From Candidatus Heimdallarchaeota archaeon (GTDB lineage: Archaea; Asgardarchaeota; Heimdallarchaeia; Heimdallarchaeales; Kariarchaeaceae), in NCBI GenBank assembly GCA_029882335.1, contig JAOUKW010000284.1, positions 1 through 5,551 of the forward strand: a DNA stretch of 5,551 nucleotides. The letters are read 5' to 3'. The notes beneath the pieces were generated by a model. That model saw nothing but the letters and a program-made list of their open reading frames with translations. It was not told where the DNA came from and did no database searches. Positions 1 through 5,551 of this stretch are shown here, piece after piece. Made by a program: the position numbers and the translations under genes. Position 1 is the stretch's first letter. Each line of letters opens with the position of its first letter.

Positions 1-243
1 ATTCTGAGGCTTCTTACCGCTCCTTCGTCGATTAGACTTCATTGGAGTCGGGTTTTCCGTGTTTTTTTCCATTAGTAGATCACTCGCAAAGAAATCATTG
101 AGATTTATTTGCTGACTAACGCTTCTCCTAGGGAGAATAGGACTTCTCACTGATTGTTTTTGATACAATTTTTGAGCCTTCAGTCGTCCTTTCTTAATTG
201 ATAGGTGGCGACCTAGTCCTCCTAGTACTGATTCATAGATCTT
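1..243 (-). CDS. Partial hypothetical ORF running off the left edge, start unresolved
   Basis: Reading the minus strand from 243 down to 1 gives about 81 codons without a stop, entered just after a TAA at 246-244 and still open at the window edge. The product is basic and polar: an early GGLGRHLSIKKGRL stretch, then Arg/Lys/Ser-rich sequence, an NLNDFFASDLLMEKN segment, and an RRRSGKK cluster close to the edge. I recognise no family. GC content is higher than in the flanking intergenic DNA, which favours coding. There is no in-frame ATG near the beginning: the first is at 72-70, with TTG at 168 and GTG at 150. The ATG at 236-234 is in another frame and stops after four codons. It may therefore be the middle of a gene whose 5' end is broken, which would fit the neighbouring pseudogene, or a gene with a non-ATG start. 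An 80-codon open frame could also arise by chance. Confidence 0.33.
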
Positions 244-250
244 TTACTAG

Positions 251-281
251 ATTAATAGATATTAATATTTCAGTATATTAA
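251..281. repeat. Two overlapping AT-rich inverted repeats between divergent units
   Basis: ATTAATA (251-257) and TATTAAT (260-266) form perfect 7-base arms around a 2-base centre. TTAATAT (262-268) and ATATTAA (275-281) form a second pair around a 6-base centre. They lie between the minus-strand open frame and the plus-strand SDR remnant, where divergent promoters or an operator would be expected. In such AT-rich DNA short palindromes occur easily by chance, so a regulatory role is only a suggestion. Confidence 0.25.
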
Positions 282-310
282 GTACTTATTGTCAGCATGC
301 TAACAATTAA

Positions 311-777
311 ACTTGGTGTACGTACAATTTCATTCATACAGGTACAGATAGATTTGGATTAATTTAGGAGATGACGGAAGCTGATTTTGATGTGCAATTT
401 ATTACCATGTAAAAGGTGTTTTTCTCTTTATCAAAGAGATCATTAAGTCATTGAAGGAAAGAAATTCAGGTCAAATCATTGTCACCTCTAATAATCTGGG
501 ATTAAATGTACGATCTCATTGTGCTCTATACTGTGCAACTAATTTTGCACTTCAGTGAATGGTTAGTAGTATTTTGGATGAACTAGATGAGACCAATGTT
601 AAAATTGCCACGATTAATCCAGGTGCCGTAGATACTCCTTGGTTTGCCAACTCACCGAGAGATAAATCTACCATGTTGGATGTAGAGAAAGTTGTGGATG
701 CCATGATGTTATTAATTAATCAAGGGAGTTGCTCGAATATCGATCATATCCTGCTTCTACCAACCAAGAGTTGGTAA
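311..777 (+). pseudogene. Decayed short-chain dehydrogenase/reductase (SDR)
   Basis: Two joined frames read as the central and C-terminal part of a classical NAD(P)-dependent SDR. From 341 the sequence gives GTDRFGLI, a TAG (365-367, where Glu is expected), then EMTEADFDVQF. A frameshift at about 400-408 moves it to the next frame, giving VKGVFLFIKEIIKSLKERN, SGQIIVTS, and YCATNFALQ. A TGA (556-558) follows where Gly is normal, then MVSSILDELDETNVK, TINPGAVDTPW and a normal end at TAA 775-777. The active-site YxxxK reads Y-C-A-T-N (529-543), so the catalytic Lys is lost. The catalytic Ser is probably at 487. The N-terminal Rossmann motif (TGxxxGIG) is absent; about 155 residues remain of a usual 230-270. 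The open stretch from the ATG at 559 is only the C-terminal third, and that ATG is an internal Met. With three independent reading-frame lesions plus active-site loss, this is a dead gene rather than a sequencing slip. Confidence 0.88.
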
Positions 778-878
778 TGTAGTATAGTTAAATATTCTAT
801 ATCTCGGGGATTGACAGGTAGATAAAATGAACAAAATCAATTAAATTAATATCAATTTGTCCGGTGATACTGGAATTT

Positions 879-886
879 TTTATAAA
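879..886 (+). promoter_or_regulatory. Archaeal TATA box for the TPR gene
   Basis: TTTATAAA is centred about 27 bases before the ATG at 910. Archaeal transcription normally starts 22-27 bases after the box centre, so the transcript would begin at or just before the ATG. There is no Shine-Dalgarno-like sequence before the start, which agrees with a leaderless mRNA. The rest of 778-909 is AT-rich and shows no other gene. Confidence 0.55.
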
Positions 887-892
887 GATTTG

Positions 893-905
893 TGATATAT
901 TATCA
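893..905. promoter_or_regulatory. Small dyad between TATA box and start codon
   Basis: TGATA (893-897) and TATCA (901-905) are perfect inverted 5-base arms around TAT. The site lies between the TATA box and the probable transcription start, where archaeal repressors often bind. It is short and AT-rich, so it may be coincidence. Confidence 0.2.
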
Positions 906-909
906 TTAG

Positions 910-3225
910 ATGGTTGAACAATTCAATTTAGTGGGTGAATTTGAATCACCTAGATTGATCTTCGATGGCAGAATAAAAGAGTTAAAACCTTCATCCCGCG
1001 TAAGAATTGTAAATTCAACAATCACCATACCTATAGAACAACTGTATTGGGATCAGAATTTGGCAAGTATTCGGTTTTTCATCATCTGCCATGATTATGA
1101 AGGTGATATATTTGTTGAACTAAAGAAATATGATGCTCTTTTTATCAGGTTAGGGGTCAATCAATTGGCATTTCGATCAGGTGTACAATTTGATTTACTA
1201 TTTATTGAACAACAAAAAATCATTGATGCCTTCCTAAATAAACGATACTTGGATGTTGTAATTACAATTAATGAGTTAATGGATGATGAAAATATTGCTT
1301 TATCCGATAAAGATGTATTTCAATTGTATTGTCTTCAAGCTCATTCGTTAATAAAATCAGGATTGATTGATAAGGCTGAAACTAGTTTAACCTTGGCTAG
1401 AAATTTGTTAGAAAAATTGGATTCTAAAGATGAACAGGAGAATTGGCGAGAAAATTTTTCTATTAACAATCCACTTTCTGCTTCTAATTTTCTAGATGCT
1501 GGATATTTAAACGGGGATCTGATATATCTGTTGTATCTTGAGATTATCAATGGATTAGCAATTCCCAGTTACGATAGAGAGATAATAATCCAGAAAATTG
1601 ATGAGGGAATCAGGTTAACCCAGGATAGTAACCATGATTACTATCTTGAATTTAGATTATTACAGATCTTGATGAAGAATAAAGAAATATCTTCTCAAGA
1701 GCTAAATGAATTTAAATTACTAATCAAAGAGGATGCACCCATATTTTTCAAACAATTGATTTACGGTATATCTAACCAAGATCGTGAAAGTATCACCACT
1801 TCCCTTGATTTGCCACAGATTGAGGATCTTAAAGGTATGATTGATGAATATACATCCAACGGATCTATTACCCGGAGGATGTATCATACGAATCATAGCC
1901 AGAATAATTTAACACTCGCTTCAAATATTGACTTCATTGACTCCAAAATTTGTGATTCAATGGGTAGAACTATTGATGATCCTGTATATTTGGATATCAT
2001 ACACGAATATTTTTCGGATCTACCAGAGCAGGAATTGAAAGATGTTAGAAAAATCCAATTCCTTGGAAATATAGGTAGACAAATGTTTTATCAAGGTGTT
2101 TTTGAACAAGCTCTTCAAATATTTCTGTACATGGAAAGGAAACTCATTTTGATTCCAACCAAGTTGAAGAATCAAATTATACAAGGTAAAATTAAATTTG
2201 AAAATGTATTAATTTCTAACAAAAAATCAATTGATGGGAGTTTAATCACAATATTTGATATTGGATTGGTTTACTTATTGATTGGTATTATATATTTTGA
2301 ACAAAATTCGTATGAAAAATCAATGGATTATCTGAATTTGTGTCAAATTGAGAATTTCAATTATAAATTTAGAGAGTTCGGGTCTGTTTATACTTTTAAA
2401 GGTATTATTGAAATAAATTTAGGTAACATGGTAAATGCGAAAGAATATTTCATTCTAGCATTAAAATATTTTAATAAAGTTGGTACTAAAAATGATGTTA
2501 TATCAATTTATTTCAATTTAGCAAATATTCTATTAGCACAGTATCAATTGACAGAGGCAGAGAATTATTATAATTTGGTACTAAATTATGTTTATAGTAT
2601 CAAGGAAAAAGATTTCATCTTCCTAGCTCTTTCTAAATTAGCAGAAATTTCAGCGATTAAAGGAGATTATCTTCAATCAATTGAATTATTACAAAAAGTC
2701 TTAAAGACTCATTCTGATAGAGAAGAGTTATTAATAGCTATTACTTTATTTAAGATGTATTTAACCTACCATAGATTAGGATTAATTGAAGAAGCCGACG
2801 ATATACTAAATAAATTAAAAATATTTGACAATAATACAAATTATGTTATAATATCCATAAACTTAATTTGTAAGATACATTATATGATATCGAATTCTAA
2901 TACTAGAATAATTTCCATTTCAATATTGGATGATCTTCTCTCCAGTCTACAAAATAAAGTTGTTCCGGATATAATCAAATATTTAGGGTACATTACGTAT
3001 ATTTTAGCAATTTTACCATTAGAAGAATTACTACCAAGTATGAAAAAAGTTTATGATCAAATTAATCAATTACAAAATAAATGGTTAAGGTCTGATTTAC
3101 TAAGGGGAATTGAGTCCTATTTCAATACTAAAGAAAATGTAATACTAAAATCAAATCTTATATTATTAAATAAAGAGTTACAAAATAAATTATTGAATAA
3201 TATAGCATTATTATATGAATTATAA
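910..3225 (+). CDS. Tetratricopeptide-repeat (TPR) protein, 771 residues
   Basis: A large soluble helical-repeat protein, probably a cytoplasmic scaffold for protein-protein contacts; its partner is unknown. Residues 1-95 look beta-rich and match no family I know. Paired helices begin at about 100-170 (FLNKRYLDVVITINEL, then SLIKSGLIDKAETSLTLA). A more divergent helical region covers about 200-380. Clear TPR-like units follow at about 383-412, 450-482, 490-523, 530-563, 570-600 and 606-636, each with the usual pattern of a small residue near the end of helix A and A/S in helix B (for example ANILLAQYQLTEAENYYNLVL and GDYLQSIELLQKVL). Residues 640-771 are helical without clear repeats. No signal peptide, membrane segment or catalytic motif is seen. 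The ATG at 910 is chosen because the TATA box at 879-886 places transcription start there. Base composition becomes markedly more AT-rich along the gene. A small ORF overlaps its stop codon. Confidence 0.85.
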   Translation: MVEQFNLVGEFESPRLIFDGRIKELKPSSRVRIVNSTITIPIEQLYWDQNLASIRFFIICHDYEGDIFVELKKYDALFIRLGVNQLAFRSGVQFDLLFIEQQKIIDAFLNKRYLDVVITINELMDDENIALSDKDVFQLYCLQAHSLIKSGLIDKAETSLTLARNLLEKLDSKDEQENWRENFSINNPLSASNFLDAGYLNGDLIYLLYLEIINGLAIPSYDREIIIQKIDEGIRLTQDSNHDYYLEFRLLQILMKNKEISSQELNEFKLLIKEDAPIFFKQLIYGISNQDRESITTSLDLPQIEDLKGMIDEYTSNGSITRRMYHTNHSQNNLTLASNIDFIDSKICDSMGRTIDDPVYLDIIHEYFSDLPEQELKDVRKIQFLGNIGRQMFYQGVFEQALQIFLYMERKLILIPTKLKNQIIQGKIKFENVLISNKKSIDGSLITIFDIGLVYLLIGIIYFEQNSYEKSMDYLNLCQIENFNYKFREFGSVYTFKGIIEINLGNMVNAKEYFILALKYFNKVGTKNDVISIYFNLANILLAQYQLTEAENYYNLVLNYVYSIKEKDFIFLALSKLAEISAIKGDYLQSIELLQKVLKTHSDREELLIAITLFKMYLTYHRLGLIEEADDILNKLKIFDNNTNYVIISINLICKIHYMISNSNTRIISISILDDLLSSLQNKVVPDIIKYLGYITYILAILPLEELLPSMKKVYDQINQLQNKWLRSDLLRGIESYFNTKENVILKSNLILLNKELQNKLLNNIALLYEL

Positions 3226-3329
3226 TGGACAAGGATAGGTATAACCAGTTGATGTTATACAGGCACCTGTTGAACCAAGTGTTAATAACAAATATGATAG
3301 AAGAAATCCTATCATCAATAATCGGTTAG
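3225..3329 (+). CDS. Possible small protein of 34 residues overlapping the TPR stop
   Basis: The TAA of the TPR gene (3223-3225) shares its last A with an ATG (3225-3227), a TAATG arrangement typical of translational coupling. The frame stays open for 34 codons to TAG at 3327-3329. The peptide begins MDKDRYNQLMLYRHL and ends MIEEILSSIIG, with a spacing of hydrophobic and polar residues compatible with one or two amphipathic helices. No family is recognised and there is no independent promoter. Two weak hairpins lie within the frame, so the region could instead be a 3' untranslated region. Chance ORFs of this length are common in AT-rich DNA; the overlap geometry is the main argument for coding. 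Confidence 0.3.
   Translation: MDKDRYNQLMLYRHLLNQVLITNMIEEILSSIIG
3239..3260 (+). repeat. Inverted repeat just after the TPR gene
   Basis: GTATAAC (3239-3245) pairs perfectly with GTTATAC (3254-3260) across an 8-base loop. The stem is AT-rich and weak. It lies inside the possible 34-codon ORF. Confidence 0.3.
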
Positions 3330-3353
3330 TATTTTTCTGTATCAAATTTTTTA
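3294..3353 (+). terminator. Hairpin followed by T-rich tracts, possible terminator
   Basis: ATGATAG (3294-3300) pairs with CTATCAT (3309-3315) across an 8-base loop. T-rich runs follow at 3331-3336 and 3347-3352. Archaeal termination depends mainly on T-rich stretches, so the run region after the TPR gene and small ORF is a reasonable stop site. The hairpin stem is weak and may not matter. Confidence 0.35.
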
Positions 3354-3361
3354 CAAAATTA

Positions 3362-3378
3362 GTCATAGTATATATGAC
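3362..3378. promoter_or_regulatory. 17-base dyad upstream of the HTH-gene promoter
   Basis: GTCATA (3362-3367) and TATGAC (3373-3378) are perfect inverted arms around GTATA. The size and symmetry suit a dimeric regulator, and the site lies about 65 bases upstream of the BRE/TATA element. The bound factor, if any, is unknown; the HTH protein encoded downstream is one candidate. Confidence 0.25.
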
Positions 3379-3431
3379 ATTTAACTTATTTAAACACATA
3401 GACTGATATTGAATTGAATTATTAATTATTT

Positions 3432-3449
3432 AAAAAGAAAATATAAATA
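3432..3449 (+). promoter_or_regulatory. BRE plus TATA box for the HTH gene
   Basis: A purine-rich BRE-like stretch (AAAAAGAAAA, 3432-3441) directly precedes TATAAATA (3442-3449), the canonical archaeal core promoter order. Transcription would start near 3470-3475. That leaves a leader of about 45-50 bases before the ATG at 3519, or over 210 bases before the ATG at 3690, which favours 3519 as the ancestral start. Confidence 0.6.
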
Positions 3450-3487
3450 TTTTCCTTACATTATCATGACCATAAGGAAACTCAGTC

Positions 3488-3503
3488 ACATAAGTACATA
3501 AGT
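3488..3503. repeat. Tandem direct repeat of 8 bases in the leader
   Basis: ACATAAGT occurs twice head to tail (3488-3495 and 3496-3503) in the presumed 5' leader, 16 bases before the ATG at 3519. It may be a regulatory half-site pair or slippage; nothing more can be said from the sequence. Confidence 0.35.
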
Positions 3504-3518
3504 AATAATAAATTACAG

Positions 3519-3689
3519 ATGACTATCAATCAGTCTAAACAATCTCAAACACAAAGGAAGAAAGATAATCATCCCTCAAATAAATCAAAATAAATACCTC
3601 AAGACTCATCAAAATCAAATAACGCCGAACAAATAGATGAAACTTCAGAGGTTCGTGGGAAAAATGATACAACACCAATTAGATCTGAA
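3519..3689 (+). pseudogene. In-frame 5' extension of the HTH gene, interrupted by one TAA
   Basis: The ATG at 3519 is in the same frame as the ATG at 3690, 57 codons apart. The only stop between them is TAA at 3591-3593, codon 25. Both sides encode the same kind of sequence: a Gln/Ser/Lys/Asn-rich disordered tail (MTINQSKQSQTQRKK, then after the stop IPQDSSKSNNAEQIDETSE). It merges smoothly into the equally disordered N-terminus that starts at 3690. A CAA-to-TAA change would explain the stop. A strong promoter sits in front of this region and none in front of 3690. Alternatives are a genuine non-coding leader, an assembly error, or readthrough. Confidence 0.5.
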
Positions 3690-4343
3690 ATGAATGAGTC
3701 TCCAGATATCAGTGTAAATGAATTAAATAATAATATGGGTGAATCTACTGATGAATTACTGAATAGCCAAAGTAGTGATGATACCAATAACAACCTACAC
3801 TTGGAATTAAATGTTTTACCACCTACAGCTCAAATGATACAGGATCATCCAATTCTGAAGAGTCATCCCGTGCTTAGCAAACTCCCCTTGGATCAACCGT
3901 TAACTCTTGAATTCTTACGAGAGCAAACAGGATTAGGTGATTCTGAAATCAAGAAAGTATTTCGGACTGAGATTATGTACCAAATCAATCAATATCTCTC
4001 AGCTAAGATGAAACAAATCAAAATTGCCAAGCTATTTGATTATGATTCTAACACCCTTTCTGATACTGTGAAGAATTATCGATTACCAAATCCTAATTTT
4101 GGAATTCTCGATAAGTTTGAGAATGCCAAACAATTAAGCAAAGAACAAAATAGATCATTAAAAGAAATTTACTATGAATACAAATTAAACATCATAATCA
4201 AAATTAATCAAGAACTGGCGAGTAAGATTTTGAGAACCCCAGAAACAATAAGAAGAAGTAGACAAAAGATCCAAGAAGGTGGAGAATTCCTCCCCACTGA
4301 TTATGGAATAAAAATGAAGAGGATGAAATTTAAAAATATTTAA
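3690..4343 (+). CDS. Putative helix-turn-helix DNA-binding protein, 217 residues (N-terminus uncertain)
   Basis: The first 40 residues are acidic, Asn/Ser-rich and likely disordered. The rest is helical and increasingly basic. Three segments have helix-turn-helix character: about 76-95 (LREQTGLGDSEIKKVF), the clearest at about 107-132 (IKIAKLFDYDSNTLSDTVKNY, in which TLSDTVKNYR would be the recognition helix), and about 172-194 (ELASKILRTPETIRRSRQKI). The C-terminus is Lys/Arg-rich. I do not recognise a named family; a transcription regulator or other DNA-binding factor is the most natural reading. The ATG at 3690 is the first in-frame ATG after the TAA at 3591, but coding-like sequence and the promoter lie further upstream. 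The gene may therefore be N-terminally truncated, or it may be a recent pseudogene with an intact DNA-binding part. It ends in three consecutive in-frame TAA codons (4341-4349) and faces the convergent CARF gene 21 bases away. Confidence 0.65.
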   Translation: MNESPDISVNELNNNMGESTDELLNSQSSDDTNNNLHLELNVLPPTAQMIQDHPILKSHPVLSKLPLDQPLTLEFLREQTGLGDSEIKKVFRTEIMYQINQYLSAKMKQIKIAKLFDYDSNTLSDTVKNYRLPNPNFGILDKFENAKQLSKEQNRSLKEIYYEYKLNIIIKINQELASKILRTPETIRRSRQKIQEGGEFLPTDYGIKMKRMKFKNI

Positions 4344-4364
4344 TAATAACGGGTTGATTTTATA
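4344..4364. terminator. Short convergent intergenic gap, probable shared termination zone
   Basis: Only 21 bases separate the ends of the two facing genes. The plus strand carries a T-rich run (GATTTTATATT, 4356-4366) after the HTH gene, which could stop its transcript. The minus strand has only short T stretches here. No hairpin is evident. Confidence 0.25.
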
Positions 4365-5551
4365 TTAAATTGATAATTCAATCCAATTTATTATCTTTTC
4401 CTCTAAATCAATTAAATCCCTTCTCCCAAAAACTTTTACACTTCTATCTACAAGATAATCTTCTACTTCTTTTTCTAACTCTTCAGGTCTATCTGTAAGT
4501 GAAATTAACCCGTAATAAGCCTTCCATCCACCTATTTGTCTCGACCGAATTATTACTTCAAATATTTTTTTCTTTAAATCCGCTTTTCCTAGATTTCCTT
4601 TACCAAAACCGGTTGAAATAGAAATTACATATATCCGATTTTTAACTAATATTACAACATCAAGTTCAAACTCAGGATCAAACACATGCACATTAACTTT
4701 GATATCATCAACTAAGGACCCTAGTTTTGTATTTTTAAATAATGAAAATGTGTATGTTTCTAACCAAAATCCATTAAACCAATCTACTACTTTTTTATTT
4801 GAATTAAAACTAAGAATTCCCTTCAGATCATTTATCTCAAATGTGGCTCTTTTTTTATCATCACTTAATTGTTGAACAATATCTGGAAATTTACTAAAAT
4901 CAAGATGGATCTTTTCTAACTCCCTTTCTCCTTTTGTATTTCTACCGTTGAAACAGTCATGTATATTTTTATTTTTCCAATTATTCCAAGTTTTATTACC
5001 TCTATCTTGCACTATATTCTGACAAATCACATGTGAAAGATTTATTAATAGAGTTGCTTTTGGTAGTTTACCAAAATTTACCTTATCCTGATGAAGATGG
5101 ATCACTTCTTTGAGTGAAAATTTTTCGGCAACTGGGTAGTGATAAGTTTGTAACGAATCAATATCAGAAACAATCATTTTCCAAGGTTGATTTACAATAT
5201 AAGATAGCCAAATTTTATTTCCATTAATATTGAAATTTTGTAGATACATGAACACTGCCAAAGTCATTTGCTTAGTACCACCAGTAACATCTAGTACAAT
5301 ATTACCTTCTAGATCTTTTGTTTTTATTTGATTTGTTAGCCGTTCTCTGATTATTGTAGGATTATATGGATCAACAATAATTTCCTCCCATACTAATCCT
5401 TTCAGATTATTAAAATACTTTTGTTTCCAAGACTTAATCCTATTAAGTATGAATTGCATATCTTTAGAAAGTAAAATATAGATCTTGGTTGTACTTCTAA
5501 CATAGTATTTAATGGAAGTTACAGGAACTATTGGATTTGATCCGAGCAAAG
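4365..5551 (-). CDS. CARF-domain protein, Card1/DUF1887-like, with altered PD-(D/E)XK active site (5' partial)
   Basis: Numbering from the TTG codon at 5549-5547, residues 1-145 form a CARF (Rossmann-like) domain. It opens with LGSNPIVPV, then KIYILLS, and carries the hallmark VLDVTGGTKQM at 85-95, the loop that in this family contacts cyclic oligoadenylate made by type III CRISPR Cas10. A linker covers about 146-250. Residues 250-394 resemble the C-terminal restriction-like nuclease domain: WFNGFWLETY (257-266), ELDVVILVKNRIYVI (295-309) and RQIGGWKAYYGLIS (337-350). In active members the strand after the ELD motif reads I-E-C-K-T-G; here it reads I-S-I-S-T-G, so both residues of E-x-K are serine (S310 and S312; codons TCT and TCA). 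Catalysis by the usual mechanism is unlikely. The TTG is probably not the true start: homologues usually have several hydrophobic residues before (L)GSNP, so roughly 5-10 residues lie beyond the edge. No cas genes are visible here. CARF assignment is firm, the Card1-type assignment good, and present activity unknown. Confidence 0.75.
   Translation of the reverse strand, partial: LLGSNPIVPVTSIKYYVRSTTKIYILLSKDMQFILNRIKSWKQKYFNNLKGLVWEEIIVDPYNPTIIRERLTNQIKTKDLEGNIVLDVTGGTKQMTLAVFMYLQNFNINGNKIWLSYIVNQPWKMIVSDIDSLQTYHYPVAEKFSLKEVIHLHQDKVNFGKLPKATLLINLSHVICQNIVQDRGNKTWNNWKNKNIHDCFNGRNTKGERELEKIHLDFSKFPDIVQQLSDDKKRATFEINDLKGILSFNSNKKVVDWFNGFWLETYTFSLFKNTKLGSLVDDIKVNVHVFDPEFELDVVILVKNRIYVISISTGFGKGNLGKADLKKKIFEVIIRSRQIGGWKAYYGLISLTDRPEELEKEVEDYLVDRSVKVFGRRDLIDLEEKIINWIELSI

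Noticed and set aside
451..463. Possible membrane helix in the TPR protein (residue numbering; IGLVYLLIGIIYF)
   Set aside because: The hydrophobic run is short and sits where helix A of a TPR unit is expected; flanking repeat pattern argues for a soluble fold.
559..777. Independent 72-residue protein starting at ATG 559
   Set aside because: SDR homology continues upstream of the TGA in the same frame, so this is the C-terminal piece of the pseudogene and the ATG is an internal Met.
1341..1550. Minus-strand open frame inside the TPR gene
   Set aside because: It lies wholly antisense to a long, well-supported coding frame and resembles no family.
3466..3501. 11-codon upstream ORF starting at ATG 3466
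   Set aside because: The expected transcription start (about 3470-3475) falls after this ATG, the frame differs from the main gene, and the length is within chance.
3488..3503. CRISPR-like direct repeat
   Set aside because: The unit is only 8 bases, occurs twice and has no spacer. No repeat-spacer array was seen anywhere in the window despite the CARF gene.
3591..3593. Recoded stop codon (selenocysteine or pyrrolysine)
   Set aside because: The codon is TAA, which is not used for either, and no recoding structure was evident.
3599..3793. Minus-strand open frame rich in Ser/Leu/Phe
   Set aside because: It is the antisense shadow of the Asn/Ser/Asp-rich disordered N-terminus of the HTH gene, which naturally gives a hydrophobic complement.

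Overview
This looks like a stretch of an AT-rich archaeal genome. Three things point that way. TATA boxes sit upstream of the start codons (TTTATAAA before the gene at 910; a purine-rich BRE plus TATAAATA near 3442). The gene at 910 appears to have a leaderless or nearly leaderless transcript with no Shine-Dalgarno sequence. Arg codons are largely AGA/AGG and ATA is common for Ile. The long TPR protein would suit an Asgard-type archaeon, but no marker gene here fixes the lineage.

Layout. Positions 1-243 hold a stop-free minus-strand frame that runs off the left edge and has no good start codon. An AT-rich stretch with dyad symmetry (251-281) separates it from a decayed short-chain dehydrogenase/reductase (SDR) pseudogene on the plus strand (about 311-777). 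That pseudogene has two internal stops, a frameshift and a lost catalytic lysine. A promoter leads into a 771-residue TPR-type protein (910-3225). A possible 34-codon ORF overlaps its stop codon (3225-3329). An intergenic region follows, with small inverted repeats, T-rich tracts and a clear BRE/TATA promoter. Next is a gene for a putative helix-turn-helix protein (3690-4343). Its coding-like sequence extends back to an ATG at 3519 but is broken by one in-frame TAA at 3591. Convergent to it, 21 bases away, is a CARF-domain protein of the Card1/DUF1887 type on the minus strand (4365-5551), missing only its first few residues at the right edge.

Main point of interest. The CARF protein keeps the diagnostic TGGTK ligand-domain motif and the PD-(D/E)XK fold landmarks (WLE, then ELD), but the catalytic E-x-K is replaced by S-I-S. 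It therefore looks like a cyclic-oligoadenylate sensor with a dead or rewired nuclease. No CRISPR array, cas operon, RNA gene or insertion sequence is visible. Any functional link between the TPR protein, the HTH protein and the CARF protein is inferred from proximity only. The left third is a decay zone. The in-frame stop in the HTH gene may belong to the same decay, be an assembly error, or simply mark a later start.
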